From Paenibacillus cymbidii (lineage in GTDB: Bacteria; Bacillota; Bacilli; Paenibacillales; NBRC-103111): a DNA stretch of 64,000 nt. The stretch lies in NCBI RefSeq assembly GCF_004764705.1, contig NZ_SHLX01000002.1:248001-312000 (forward strand), given 5' to 3'. Below the pieces are notes generated by a model. It did not search any database and was not told the DNA's origin. It worked only from the letters and a program-made list of their open reading frames with translations. A program made the translations under genes and the position numbers. Of this stretch, positions 50,952-59,963 are shown piece by piece. Every line of letters starts with the position of its first letter. Within the stretch, counting starts at the first letter, position 1.

Positions 50952-53900
50952 TCATGTCGCGCGCTCCGCTTCCCCGGCCGCCGCTTCGGACGCCGAAATT
51001 GGAATGAACAGCCGGACGACCGTTCCTTTGCCCGGGGCGCTTTCCACCTGCAAATCCGTGCCGAAGGCGTGCTTCAACCGGCGCCGGACGTTGCGCAGCC
51101 CGATGCCGGCCGCATCGGCCTCGTCTTGCTTCCATCTCGCCAGCGCGGCGGCGTCCATGCCGACGCCGTCGTCCTTGACCTCGATGACCAATCCGTCCGC
51201 CGTCCACGCTGCCGCCACAACGACCGTGCCTCCTTCCAGCCGCGGCGTGATGCCGTGCCGGATCGCATTCTCCACCAGCGGCTGCAGCAGCAAGGGCGGC
51301 ATGTGCGCGTCGCGCCGCTCGGGAAGCGCAAATTCGACGCGCACCCGCTCCTCAAAGCGGTACTGCTCGATGATGCAGTACGCCCGCACCAGTTCGATTT
51401 CCTTGTCCAGCGTAACCAGCGTTTCCGAGTTGCCGAACGACAGGCTGCCGCGCAGAAACTGCGAAAAATGCTGGATAAGTGCCCGCGCTTCGCCAACATC
51501 CTCGTAGCTGAGCGCCGTAATCGTATTGAGCACGTTGTCGATAAAATGCGGGCGGATCTGCGCCTGCAAAAACGCGAGCTCCATCCGTTTCGCCAGCTCG
51601 GCGGACTTGCGGGTCGACAGCAGGCTCTGAATGCGCATCAGAAACTGTTTGTAATCGAACGGCTTGTTCAGAAAATCGTTCGCCCCCGCCTGGAACGCCA
51701 GCAGGCTGTCCTCCGGCTGAACGGCCGCCGTCAGCATCAGCACCGGCAGCTCCGTCATGCTGTAGCTCTCGCGGATGGCCGCGCACAGCTCGTAGCCCGG
51801 CATGCCCGGCATCATCACGTCCAGAATGGCGAGATCGACGGAACGGCCGGACCGCAGCTGCTCCAGCGCTTCGTTGCCGTTGCCGGCCGCGATGACGGCG
51901 TATCCTTCCGCGGCGAGCAAATCCGCCAGCATGTCGAGGTTGGTCCGATCGTCATCGACGATCAGCATGGTCACCGGATTGGCGCCATTGATCCGATAGG
52001 GCGTTGCGCGAGCCGCCTCGTCTCCGGTCGACGCGGGACGCGGCGCCGAAGGAGTGCCGTCGGCATAAGGCGAGACGGGGAGCAGGAACGTCACCTCCGT
52101 TCCCGCACCGGGAGCGGACGCGATGCGCAGCTCGCCTCCGTGCAGCGCGACGAGCTGCCGGCAAATGCCGAGTCCGATGCCGCCGCCCGGCGTATCCTGC
52201 GGCGTCTCCAGCTCCCGTTGCTTGTCCGCCGGGATGCCCGCGCCGTTGTCCGACACCGTTATCGCGAGGAAGTCTTCTCGCCGTTCGGCGGCCACCGTTA
52301 TCGTTTCTCCTCCGGAATGTTGGAGGGCGTTGTCGACGAGGTTGGAAAGCACCTGCCGGAGGCGGTTTTCGTCGGCCCATACGGGCGGCAGCTCCGCGCC
52401 GACGGCATTGACGAACGCAACGGCGCGTTCGCTGGCAATGAAGCGAAACACGTCGAGCACGACCGTTACGGAAGCGCGAACATCGGCATGCGTGCGCTCG
52501 AGCCGCAGGGCGCCTTCCTTCAGGCGGGAGCGGTCGATAATATCGTGGACGAGCGTCGACAGCCGTTTGGCCGTCGACACGATGAGCGCGAGCCTTTCCC
52601 GCTGCTGCGCGTGCGTCAGCAAGTCGAGCCGCTCGCTTAGCGAATCGGCGATATTCATAATGCCGTGCAGCGGCGTGCGGAACTCGTGCGACGTGCGGAC
52701 GAGGAACTCGTCCTTCATGCGGTCGGCCGCAAGCAGCCGTTCCGACAGCTTCCTGTTCGTGTGGAAGGCGTTCGTATAACGACCGGACATCAGAAGCGCA
52801 AGGCCCAGCGATCCGACGAAAGGAAGCGCCTGGAACACGGGGGAGTTGCGGCCCGCATTTTCGACGGCGTACAGGCTGGCATCCAGCCCGCACAAAATAA
52901 CGAGCGCAACGATGCCCATATAGACGGAACCTTCGTATCGCCGCATAACGCCCGTCGCAAGCATGAACAGGATATAGCCGAGACAGAGCAGCACGAACAA
53001 CGAAAAGGCCGGATCCAGCAGCGTCAACACCTTCAGAGGCAACAAGAGCGCCATGGCCAGCAGGCACAGGAAAACGGCGCCGCAGGCGCGCATCATCGTT
53101 GCCTGCGCAAGCTCGCGAAACGAAAAGCCGACATGAAGCAGCAGGCAATAAATGCCGACCAACCCGCTCCCGTATTGTAGCCGGATCAGCACCTCGAACG
53201 GCAGGCCGGGCAGCAGCCGCAGCAGCGTCATTTCACCGTGTGTCATAACGAATAAAGCGCCGCCGAAACAGAAGCCGGCCAATTGAATCACATAAACGTC
53301 CTCGCGACGCTTGAAGTACAAGCCGAACAAATAAAGCCCCATCATGAACAGCGACGCGGTCAGAATCCAGTCGTACTGCAGCTTCCTCTCCTGAAGCCGG
53401 ATGACCGGCCCGGGTGCGCCCAGCGCAATCGACTGCTGAATGCCGCTGCCGCGATCAAGATCGAAATTGGCCGTTTGCACGATCAGATCGGCCTCGCGGT
53501 GCCGCACGTCGACAACGGCAATGCCGGGTTTGATGCCGGGCGTATACGTATCGTCCGCTTTGGGCTCCCCGGCCTGCGCCACGAGCCGGCCATCCAGGTA
53601 AATCCGCTGCGACGACCGGATCTCTCCCGTCTTCAGCGCCACCGGGCCGGCGTCGTCGAACTGCAGCCGCAGCCGGTAAGTGCCGAATCGCGCCGGCTCC
53701 TCCCGCTTGCCGTTCACGATCTGCGCCGACCACCGGTTGGGAACGGCGATCCGCTTCTTACCGGCCGGCGAAGCGCCGGCTGCAAAATCGTCCGGCCCGA
53801 GCAGCACGCCCGGATAAAACTCCCATTCGCCGTCCAGCAGCACGACGCCTTGCGCCAGCGTCTCGCGCGTCAGCTCGAGCTTGCCCTCACGCACGACAGG

Positions 53901-54038
53901 CTGCGGCTCCATGCTCGCGTTCCAGAACAATACCAAGGCGCCTACCGCCGCAAACAGCGCCAGCGTAACCGCAATGGCGATTCGATTGTGTGCGATTGCC
54001 CTCTCCCCCGCCCGTTGCCGCGCTTCATTTCTTCTCAT
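50952..54038 (-). CDS. 7TMR-DISM hybrid sensor kinase with two kinase modules and a receiver
   Basis: A 1,028-residue sensor. Helix 1 (IAIAVTLALFAAVGALVLFW) is followed by an extracytoplasmic 7TMR-DISM jelly-roll domain (VVLLDGEWEFYPG ... FGTYRLRLQFD) to about residue 210, a seven-helix membrane region to about 415, HisKA (FLVRTSHEFRTPLHGIMNIA) and HATPase (NLVDNALQHSGG, GGGIGLGICRQLVALHGGE), a receiver domain at about 690-805 (DRTNLDMLADLLAAEG, LAILDVMMPGMPGYE), and a C-terminal LytS-type kinase (IRPHFIDNVLNTITALS) with its own HATPase (PLVENAIRHGI, GIGLRNVRRRLKHAFG). 7TMR-DISM sensors bind carbohydrates or other small molecules outside. It converges with the SARP-type regulator gene, 16 bp between stops, and is its likely partner. 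Confidence 0.87.
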   Translation of the reverse strand: MRRNEARQRAGERAIAHNRIAIAVTLALFAAVGALVLFWNASMEPQPVVREGKLELTRETLAQGVVLLDGEWEFYPGVLLGPDDFAAGASPAGKKRIAVPNRWSAQIVNGKREEPARFGTYRLRLQFDDAGPVALKTGEIRSSQRIYLDGRLVAQAGEPKADDTYTPGIKPGIAVVDVRHREADLIVQTANFDLDRGSGIQQSIALGAPGPVIRLQERKLQYDWILTASLFMMGLYLFGLYFKRREDVYVIQLAGFCFGGALFVMTHGEMTLLRLLPGLPFEVLIRLQYGSGLVGIYCLLLHVGFSFRELAQATMMRACGAVFLCLLAMALLLPLKVLTLLDPAFSLFVLLCLGYILFMLATGVMRRYEGSVYMGIVALVILCGLDASLYAVENAGRNSPVFQALPFVGSLGLALLMSGRYTNAFHTNRKLSERLLAADRMKDEFLVRTSHEFRTPLHGIMNIADSLSERLDLLTHAQQRERLALIVSTAKRLSTLVHDIIDRSRLKEGALRLERTHADVRASVTVVLDVFRFIASERAVAFVNAVGAELPPVWADENRLRQVLSNLVDNALQHSGGETITVAAERREDFLAITVSDNGAGIPADKQRELETPQDTPGGGIGLGICRQLVALHGGELRIASAPGAGTEVTFLLPVSPYADGTPSAPRPASTGDEAARATPYRINGANPVTMLIVDDDRTNLDMLADLLAAEGYAVIAAGNGNEALEQLRSGRSVDLAILDVMMPGMPGYELCAAIRESYSMTELPVLMLTAAVQPEDSLLAFQAGANDFLNKPFDYKQFLMRIQSLLSTRKSAELAKRMELAFLQAQIRPHFIDNVLNTITALSYEDVGEARALIQHFSQFLRGSLSFGNSETLVTLDKEIELVRAYCIIEQYRFEERVRVEFALPERRDAHMPPLLLQPLVENAIRHGITPRLEGGTVVVAAAWTADGLVIEVKDDGVGMDAAALARWKQDEADAAGIGLRNVRRRLKHAFGTDLQVESAPGKGTVVRLFIPISASEAAAGEAERAT

Positions 54039-54132
54039 GCTTATCTTACCCGCTGCGAGGGGAACGCGGGAAGAGCAAATTTTGCCGGGACCACATCTTG
54101 CGAATCAAAGCGCCGTTCCAGGCATCTGCCCG

Positions 54133-54402
54133 TTAATGGCTCTTCACCAGCAGTTCGATCGCTTCCCGAACCAGCTTGCCGGTGTCCTTGTTGCCTGCCG
54201 CTTGTTCCTCCATGATGCATTGCTGCAAATTTTCCGCCACGATCTGGGCGAGCGCTTTATCGGATGCGTTGCGGACCGCGGACAGCTGCGCCACAACCTC
54301 CTTGCACGGCTTCCCTTCCTCCATCAACCGGAGCACGCCGCGGATCTGCCCTTCGATCCGGCGCAGGCGTGTTTTCATCGCATCATTGTACGTGTATTCC
54401 AT
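54133..54402 (-). CDS. cstR: CstR-type persulfide-sensing repressor (CsoR family)
   Basis: An 89-residue CsoR/RcnR-family repressor. It has DAMKTRLRRIEGQIRGVLRLMEEGKPCKEV with Cys33, and NLQQC with Cys62. The position where copper-sensing CsoR has its His (4 residues before the second Cys) is Asn58 here, the change that turns the family from copper to persulfide sensing (CstR). Reactive sulfur links the two cysteines and lifts repression. This fits the neighbours: sulfite/organosulfur exporter, rhodanese-MBL, DsrE and TusA-rhodanese genes. Start ATG 54402 with GAGAGGAG upstream. The operator TATACC-N6-GGTATA lies directly before it (54423-54440) and again at the operon promoter (57575-57592). 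Confidence 0.85.
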   Translation of the reverse strand: MEYTYNDAMKTRLRRIEGQIRGVLRLMEEGKPCKEVVAQLSAVRNASDKALAQIVAENLQQCIMEEQAAGNKDTGKLVREAIELLVKSH

Positions 54403-54422
54403 TCGTTGTTTGCTCCTCTCGA

Positions 54423-54440
54423 TATACCAGTATAGGTATA
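54423..54440. promoter_or_regulatory. CstR operator, copy 1
   Basis: TATACCAGTATAGGTATA: TATACC and GGTATA inverted half sites with six bases between, 20 bp before the cstR start. TATACT -10-like hexamers overlap it, so the gene probably has its own autoregulated promoter. Confidence 0.72.
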
Positions 54441-54505
54441 GTATAGAGCAAAAAATAAAACCGGGCACGCGGATATCCAACCCCCTCCGACCACGGATTT
54501 CATCA

Positions 54506-55297
54506 TCAAAGAATGGAAGCCCAAATTTTCACCGCGGTTGCGGCAATCAGCAGCACCAGCCCGCGCCGCAGCACCTTCACATTGACCAGCGCGCTTGCCC
54601 GGGAACCGAGCGATGCGCCGATCAAGCTGCCGATCACGGTAAATACGGTCGGCCAGAGCGGAATATCGCCGGCCATTTTGCCGACAACTCCGCCAATCGC
54701 CGATATCATGACGATGGCCAGCGAAGAAGCGATCGTGGTGCGCAGCGGGATTCTCAGCACGGTCAGCATAATCGGAATGAGAATAAACGCCCCGCCGGCG
54801 CCGACGATGCCGGACACGACCCCAACGGCAAAAGCGGCTCCCGCCGCAACCGCCTTGGGAAAACGAAGCTCGGCCGCAGGCTCCGCATCCGCCCCTCCTC
54901 CCCGCGGCACCAGCATGAGCATGACGGCGATGACGGCCAATATGCCGTATGTCAGGTTGATCGCGTCGCCTCGCAGCAAGCCGGAAACGAAACCGCCGAT
55001 CAGGCTGCCTGCCAGAATGCCGCTTCCCATATACAGCACAAGCTCCCTGTTGACCGGCGAAGGTCCGTTCTTGTTCTTTTTCCGATAGGCCCATACGCCG
55101 GCCAACGAGGAGAAAAAAACCTGAAACATGCTGATGGAGGAAACTTCATGCGCCGTGTAGTGAGCGACCCCGGTCCAGGCAGGCACGTACAGCAACAGCG
55201 GGTAGTTGATAATCGCCCCGCCGATGCCGAGCAAACCGGACAGGAAAGAGCCCAGCATCCCGAGCGCCGTCATGACGATCATGGCGATACCGTCCAT
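54506..55297 (-). CDS. TauE/SafE-family sulfite or organosulfur exporter
   Basis: A 263-residue membrane protein with about eight helices of the TauE/SafE (DUF81) type. IVMTALGMLGSFLSGLLGIG ends with the family's GxGG-type turn (LLGIGGAIINYPLLLY), repeated in the second half as VVSGIVGAGGAFILIPIMLT, showing the internal duplication. Staphylococcal cst operons contain such a TauE that exports sulfite or a similar product of persulfide oxidation. ATG 55297 follows GAGGAGG. It is the fourth gene of the operon (TusA-rhodanese, DsrE, rhodanese-MBL, exporter), followed by cstR. Confidence 0.85.
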   Translation of the reverse strand: MDGIAMIVMTALGMLGSFLSGLLGIGGAIINYPLLLYVPAWTGVAHYTAHEVSSISMFQVFFSSLAGVWAYRKKNKNGPSPVNRELVLYMGSGILAGSLIGGFVSGLLRGDAINLTYGILAVIAVMLMLVPRGGGADAEPAAELRFPKAVAAGAAFAVGVVSGIVGAGGAFILIPIMLTVLRIPLRTTIASSLAIVMISAIGGVVGKMAGDIPLWPTVFTVIGSLIGASLGSRASALVNVKVLRRGLVLLIAATAVKIWASIL

Positions 55298-55340
55298 CGG
55301 CTTCCTCCTCCCCTTACTCCCTGCTCCCGAGAACGCTCGA

Positions 55341-56492
55341 CTATCGATCGTGCACGGCGCAGCGGTTCGGACCGATCTCCATCTCGCGCTGCTCCTCATC
55401 GCCCGGTGCGAGAAGGCCCATGTTCGTCTGGCGAATTTCACGGTACGCATGCGGCTGCGGAGGCAGATGCCCCGTCACCTCGCGCCGGAACGCCGCTTCT
55501 TCGCGAATGTTCAGGCCCGGATTGCTGCGATACAGTTCTCCCAGCGTTGCCATCACGCGGCCTTCTTCGCCCAGCTCGCTCGTTTTGCCGAAGTGCGCCG
55601 GCAGCACGTTCAACTCCTGCGCCAGCGCCTTGTAGCGATGGTAAAGCGTTTCGCGCAGGTCGCCCACCCAATCCTCCGCCTTGCCGGCAAGATCGGGTCG
55701 ACCGATCGACTCGATAAACAGGATGTCCCCGGTCAGGAGATACCGGTCGTCGACGATAAACGACGTGCTGCCGATCGTATGGCCGGGCGAATAAACCGGC
55801 TGGATGCGAATCGTCGTTTCGCCGACCGCAATGTCGCGCCCTTCCTCCAGCTTCTCATAAGCGAACGTTACCTCGTCCGCGTCCTTGGGCGGCAGCCAAT
55901 ACGTTGCCCCCGTGCGCTCCGCCAGCTTGCGTCCGCCGGAAATATGGTCGGCATGCAGGTGCGTATCGAGCGCATGCTTGATTCGAACGCCTTGTTCCGC
56001 GGCGAACTGCTCGAATACCTGCGTCATCCTTGTCGCATCGATTACGGCTGCTTCGCCGCGCGAAATCGCCATATAGGACAGGCAGCCTTTGCCGAGACGC
56101 ACGAATTGGTACAACGAGCCTCCGCCCGCAAGATCGCCGATCCTGACCGGCTCCAGATGTTCGCTCCACGCCTTCATGCCGCCTTCCAGGTAAAAAACGC
56201 TCTTTAAGCCCGCAGCAACGAGTTGCTCCGCCACGAACATCGAGGCACCTTCCTTGGCACAGACAACGAGCACCCTGCGGCCGGCCGGAATGTGAACCAA
56301 CGCTTCGTCAACACCGTCCAGCAAGTCAAAATAAGGAATGTTGACCGTGTCGATGCTTTTGCCTTCGATACGCCACTCGCGATAGTCGCTTTCGTTGCGC
56401 ACGTCGAGAATGAACAGTTGTTCCCCGGCCAACACGATCCGGGCCAATTCCCGGGCCGTCATCGCTTGCCGTTCTGTTGTTGTTGCCGTCAT
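55341..56492 (-). CDS. Rhodanese-MBL fusion, persulfide dioxygenase-like
   Basis: A 383-residue fusion. An N-terminal rhodanese domain (about 10-115) has [18 protein letters not shown] and the active-site loop [11 protein letters not shown] (Cys78). The C-terminal metallo-beta-lactamase domain has the ETHE1-type metal site [11 protein letters not shown] (H178, H180, D182, H183), [13 protein letters not shown] and [20 protein letters not shown]. Persulfide dioxygenases oxidise glutathione- or CoA-persulfide to sulfite. In S. aureus CstB the MBL part comes first and the rhodanese last; here the order is reversed. ATG 56492 follows AAGGAGGG. It lies within the CstR-regulated operon. Confidence 0.85.
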   Translation of the reverse strand: MTATTTERQAMTARELARIVLAGEQLFILDVRNESDYREWRIEGKSIDTVNIPYFDLLDGVDEALVHIPAGRRVLVVCAKEGASMFVAEQLVAAGLKSVFYLEGGMKAWSEHLEPVRIGDLAGGGSLYQFVRLGKGCLSYMAISRGEAAVIDATRMTQVFEQFAAEQGVRIKHALDTHLHADHISGGRKLAERTGATYWLPPKDADEVTFAYEKLEEGRDIAVGETTIRIQPVYSPGHTIGSTSFIVDDRYLLTGDILFIESIGRPDLAGKAEDWVGDLRETLYHRYKALAQELNVLPAHFGKTSELGEEGRVMATLGELYRSNPGLNIREEAAFRREVTGHLPPQPHAYREIRQTNMGLLAPGDEEQREMEIGPNRCAVHDR

Positions 56493-56518
56493 CCGACCGT
56501 CCCTCCTTGGCGATTCGG

Positions 56519-56914
56519 TTAGAAAGATAAAGTGATATCGGCATCCATGGCAAAATCGAGAAAAGTAACCGCTCCGCCAACCTCGATGCCGTCGACGAAG
56601 CTTTCCTTCGTCAGGTTCATCACGTCCATCGTCATTTGACAGGCAATGAACACGACTCCCAGCTCCTGCGCCATTTCCACCAGTTCGGGGATCGACGGAA
56701 CGTTCGTCCGTTTGAAGCCTGCGGCAACCGGTTCCGCGCCGGCCGGCAGCGGCAACTGGCGATGAGCCTGCTTGTGAATCAGGTTCAATCCCTCAAATGT
56801 GAAGAAGACGGCAACCTCGGCATTCGTCGCCGCGGACGCGGTTGCGATATTGAACACCTTGTAGGCATCGAACATGCTGCCGTTGCTCGCAATAATCGCC
56901 ACTTTTGTTCCCAT
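56519..56914 (-). CDS. DsrE-family sulfur-relay protein
   Basis: A 131-residue DsrE/DsrF-like protein ([57 protein letters not shown] with the candidate sulfur-carrying Cys). In CstA of staphylococci TusA, rhodanese and DsrE are one three-domain protein; here the DsrE part is a separate gene immediately after a TusA-rhodanese protein. It most likely accepts persulfide sulfur from these partners. ATG 56914 follows AAGGAGG; 29 bp separate it from the previous gene. Confidence 0.83.
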   Translation of the reverse strand: MGTKVAIIASNGSMFDAYKVFNIATASAATNAEVAVFFTFEGLNLIHKQAHRQLPLPAGAEPVAAGFKRTNVPSIPELVEMAQELGVVFIACQMTMDVMNLTKESFVDGIEVGGAVTFLDFAMDADITLSF

Positions 56915-56943
56915 GACAGAAAACCTCCTTGAAAAATGGTTGA

Positions 56944-57519
56944 TCAGTCGATCGATTCCGTCGATCCCGTCCATTCGGACATTCCCGGCACTACGTTGTA
57001 CACGCGCTTGAATTGATGTTCGGCAAGCAGTTGGCAAGCGAGATCGCTGCGGACGCCGCTGCGGCAAATCACATACACGGCATCGTTCCGGTTCAGCTCT
57101 CGCAGCCGGCTCTCCAGCTCGCCGAGCGGTATCGGCAGCGCGCCGGGAATGCGGCCGAACGCGTATTCGGCGGGCTCGCGAACATCGAGAAGCGTCAGCG
57201 GCTCGCGGCCGGCCAGCTTGCCAAGCAGTTCCTCGTTGGTGATTGCGTGCGGGTGCTTCGTCTCCCGGCTGGCTTCGCTTCCGCGCGATTTGCGGATGAA
57301 ATGCCGGAGCACATCCCCGTCGGCTGCCGTGCCCAGGTACTGGTGCCCCGTGTTTTTGGCCCATCCCCGAATATCCGCCAGCGAGCCTTTATCCGTCGCC
57401 AGCACTTCCATGACCTGGCCGGGTTCGAGCCGGTCCATCGCCTTTTTGGTTTTGACAATCGGCATCGGACAGGCAAGCCCCTTGCAATCCAGCGTTTCAT
57501 TCGCCTTAATATCCGGCAT
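56944..57519 (-). CDS. TusA-rhodanese fusion (CstA-like) sulfur-transfer protein
   Basis: A 191-residue protein: N-terminal TusA domain with DCKGLACPMPIVKTKKAMDR (the CPxP motif, Cys17) and a C-terminal rhodanese domain with LTLLDVREPAEYAFGRIPGA and active-site loop YVICRSGVRSDLACQLL. Such fusions pass sulfane sulfur between cysteines. It is the first gene of the operon, whose promoter carries the CstR operator. Start ATG 57519 with AAAGGAGGG about ten bases upstream. The operon order is TusA-rhodanese, DsrE, rhodanese-MBL, TauE-type exporter, cstR. Confidence 0.87.
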   Translation of the reverse strand: MPDIKANETLDCKGLACPMPIVKTKKAMDRLEPGQVMEVLATDKGSLADIRGWAKNTGHQYLGTAADGDVLRHFIRKSRGSEASRETKHPHAITNEELLGKLAGREPLTLLDVREPAEYAFGRIPGALPIPLGELESRLRELNRNDAVYVICRSGVRSDLACQLLAEHQFKRVYNVVPGMSEWTGSTESID

Positions 57520-57574
57520 CGAACCAGTCCCTCCTTTGGAGCGATCGTGTCGGGATTACGTCATTATTATTACG

Positions 57575-57618
57575 TATACCCCTATAGGTATATTACGAGT
57601 GCAAAATCTTTTTGTCAA
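57575..57618 (-). promoter_or_regulatory. Promoter and CstR operator of the persulfide operon
   Basis: On the minus strand TTGACA (57618-57613), 17 bp, TAATAT (57595-57590). Directly over the -10 and start lies TATACCCCTATAGGTATA (57575-57592): TATACC and GGTATA with six bases between, the same half sites as before cstR. Confidence 0.82.
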
Positions 57619-57761
57619 CTTGGAAAAAAGCTTGCTGATTGGCGGGGCAGTCGCGGCAAAACGGAGAGTTGGGGGAAAGACGCAGATCGGTGAGGCGGAA
57701 GAATGGGTGTGGTGGCATCATCCCTGAAAAATGCATCGTTCCGATTCGTAGGGTGAGGGAA

Positions 57762-57953
57762 AATAGACCATAAAAAGTGGCTTATTGCCCCGATTTCGGC
57801 CGTCTCCTCAAAAATAGCCAGTGAAATCACTGGTAATTTGGACGCAAACCGCCCCGATCCGGGTAGATTAATGCAAATAGCCAGTGAAATCACTGGCTAA
57901 ATTGTGGCGGCAGCCTATTTTTAACGAAATAGGCCAGAAAAAATGGCCTATTT
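57762..57953. repeat. Four-hairpin intergenic element, copy 5
   Basis: Hairpins AATAGACCA/TGGCTTATT (57762-57786), AATAGCCAGT/ACTGGTAATT (57813-57838), AATAGCCAGT/ACTGGCTAAATT (57876-57903), AAATAGGCCA/TGGCCTATTT (57927-57953). Centres 57774, 57825.5, 57888.5 and 57940 are spaced 51.5, 63 and 51.5 bp. It ends 85 bp beyond the stop of the creatininase-like gene. The rest of the 57619-58038 gap shows nothing else. Confidence 0.83.
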
Positions 57954-58038
57954 CGCCACTCCCCTCAACAAGGGGAGCAAAAAAACCGGCGATTGCCTCG
58001 GACGCGGGTGTTCGCGCCAAGGAAGCCGCCGGCTTCGT

Positions 58039-58806
58039 TCAATTTTCGCTCATCGTGTGGTGCGTCTGCACGAGCCAGTCCGCGACCGCGCCCACGATCG
58101 CCTCCAGGTAGCGGCGGCCGCGCTCGGCCGTAGCCGCTGTCGGCGCGTCGGTGAATCCGTTCGCGCCGGTCAGCTCGCCGTGCTTGGCGACGAACACGCC
58201 GGGCAAGCCGCCCTGGATCCACGCGTGCTCCGGATGCGTGTCCACAAACTTGTCCGCGCGCACCCGCTCCGGCAGCAGCGCCAGCACGAGCGACGTCTCG
58301 AAGCCGCCGGCGTGGCCGGGCACCATGCCCGACTCGCTCGCCTGCGCCGCCTCCAGCGCCTCCCGCGATACGCTCCAGTACGAGGCCGCCGCCGTCCACA
58401 CGGGATGGCGCACCGCCGCGTCCGCTGCCGCTTGCCGCATCAGGTTTTCATTGCCTCCATGCCCGTTGAGAAAAATAATGCGGCGAAATCCGCTCGTCGC
58501 CAGGCTGTCTGCAATGTCTCCCAGCATCGCCAGATAAGTGGACGACGAGAACGAAATCGTGCCGCCGAACCGCAAATGGTGCTGCGAGCAGCCGATCGCA
58601 AGCGTCGGCGCAAGCAGCATCGGCACCGAAGCCGCCGCCCGGCGCACCGCCTCGCGCGCAATATGCTCGCAGGCGAGCGTGTCGGTGTACACCGGCAAAT
58701 GGTCGCCGTGCTGCTCCGTCGCCGCAAGCGGCACAACGACCGAGGCGCCGGCCGCGGCCATTGCCGAAATTTCCTCGCGCGTATGATAATGCAGCCATTC
58801 GTTCAT
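58039..58806 (-). CDS. Creatininase-family amidohydrolase
   Basis: A 255-residue enzyme of the creatininase/FAPy-deformylase family. Metal-site motifs: PLAATEQHGDHLPVYTDT (Glu, His, Asp), APTLAIGCSQHHLRFGGTIS, IFLNGHGGNENLMR, and VPGHAGGFETSLVLAL. The usual family length is about 240-260. Members hydrolyse ring amides (creatinine, formamidopyrimidines) or act in MftE-type maturation; the substrate here is unknown. ATG 58806 follows GAGAGGAGC. It ends a minus-strand cluster with an unknown protein, SelA-like enzyme, dehydrogenase, M20 hydrolase and ABC permease, suggesting an opine-, amide- or amino-sugar-like substrate. Confidence 0.82.
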   Translation of the reverse strand: MNEWLHYHTREEISAMAAAGASVVVPLAATEQHGDHLPVYTDTLACEHIAREAVRRAAASVPMLLAPTLAIGCSQHHLRFGGTISFSSSTYLAMLGDIADSLATSGFRRIIFLNGHGGNENLMRQAAADAAVRHPVWTAAASYWSVSREALEAAQASESGMVPGHAGGFETSLVLALLPERVRADKFVDTHPEHAWIQGGLPGVFVAKHGELTGANGFTDAPTAATAERGRRYLEAIVGAVADWLVQTHHTMSEN

Positions 58807-58829
58807 TGCCGCCGCTCCTCTCTTTCGGT

Positions 58830-59945
58830 TCAGTACCGCACCCGCAGGTGCGGCGTTTCGATTTTGCCGCCCGCGTGGTGCGACCTCATGCAGGCGTCCA
58901 GCCCGCCCGTCGTCAGCAGCGATCGTTCGACGGGAAACGGCGGCCGGCCCGTATGGATGAACTTCTCGATTTCCAGCGTTAATGTGCCGAAATGGCTGTA
59001 AGGCTTCTGGTTCTGGATCCAGAACTCGACGCAAACCGGCTCCTCGTGCGGCAGCACCTGGAAAGCCGAAGCGAAAGTCGTTACCTCCGGATTGGCCGCA
59101 AGCGGATCGCAGTACAAGAGACCGCCGCGCAAGCCGTCGACGTAATCGAGCTCAAAAAAGACCGGCTCCTGCAGCTCGTGCGGATAAGCGTCGACGTCGC
59201 GCAGGTTGATGAAGCCGCCGAGCGCGCGGTACATGCCGTTCCACTCCGCCGACAGCAGACGCTCTAACGCGTCGCCGCCCTTGAACGCCTGCACCGCCGC
59301 GATGCCGCTTTCGCCGCAAGAACGCTGCTCGGCCACCGATTGCAGCATCTCCAGCCCGTGGTACACATAGCGCTCCAGGGAGCCGTAGGTGAAGCCGAAC
59401 ATGCGATGCAGCGGCGCTCCGTGCGGAAACGGCCGTTCGATCGGCTGACGCCGCGCAAACGGCACGACCGAGCTGGACATGAACGGGATGGCGTGCGTTT
59501 TGATCTGCCCGTACATCCATTCGATATCTTCCTGCACAACGGCAAACCCTTTATCGGTATACACCGGCACCATGCGGTCGAACTCAAGCATGACGTCCAG
59601 GCATTTTTCGAAAAACAGCCGGCGCGGATACAGCTCCTGTCCGATTTCGTTGAACGGGTATACGCCGTGCTCGCCGATCAGGATGATGCCGTCCAGCTCA
59701 AACGCGTCGCCGCCGGCAAGCAGCGCTTCGCGGATCGTGCCGTACATCGGCACGCCGTGTTTGGCCGCCATGCCGCGACTCATATCGTTGTCCGGGAACC
59801 GGTCGACATACATCGACACGATGTCGAGCGTCGACTTGTAACGGCGCCCGTTAAGGGAAAAGCCTTCGAGCATTTTGCTCACTATGACGTCGGCATGCGA
59901 GATGTCCCAATATTCCGTGATGATGGCGGCTACTCTTTTGTTCAA
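58830..59945 (-). CDS. Conserved protein of unknown function (sugar-cluster type)
   Basis: A 371-residue protein. It starts NKRVAAIITEYWDISHADVIV, has LDIVSMYVDRFPDNDMSRGM, then FELDGIILIGEHGVYPFNEI, LYPRRLFFEKCLDVMLEFDR, VPVYTDKGFAVVQEDIEWMY and HAIPFMSSSVVPFARR. The pattern (a Rossmann-like opening, SHADV, GEHGVYP, YPRR and PFMSSS) recurs in proteins annotated 'hypothetical' in sugar-catabolic clusters of other phyla. I do not know an assigned function. No signal peptide. The TTG start at 59945 is the only choice close to GGAGG-like sequence (AAGGACGG). It lies 18 bp after the SelA-like gene and is probably co-transcribed with it. Confidence 0.6.
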   Translation of the reverse strand: MNKRVAAIITEYWDISHADVIVSKMLEGFSLNGRRYKSTLDIVSMYVDRFPDNDMSRGMAAKHGVPMYGTIREALLAGGDAFELDGIILIGEHGVYPFNEIGQELYPRRLFFEKCLDVMLEFDRMVPVYTDKGFAVVQEDIEWMYGQIKTHAIPFMSSSVVPFARRQPIERPFPHGAPLHRMFGFTYGSLERYVYHGLEMLQSVAEQRSCGESGIAAVQAFKGGDALERLLSAEWNGMYRALGGFINLRDVDAYPHELQEPVFFELDYVDGLRGGLLYCDPLAANPEVTTFASAFQVLPHEEPVCVEFWIQNQKPYSHFGTLTLEIEKFIHTGRPPFPVERSLLTTGGLDACMRSHHAGGKIETPHLRVRY

Positions 59946-59963
59946 CGTCCTGCACCGTCCTTC

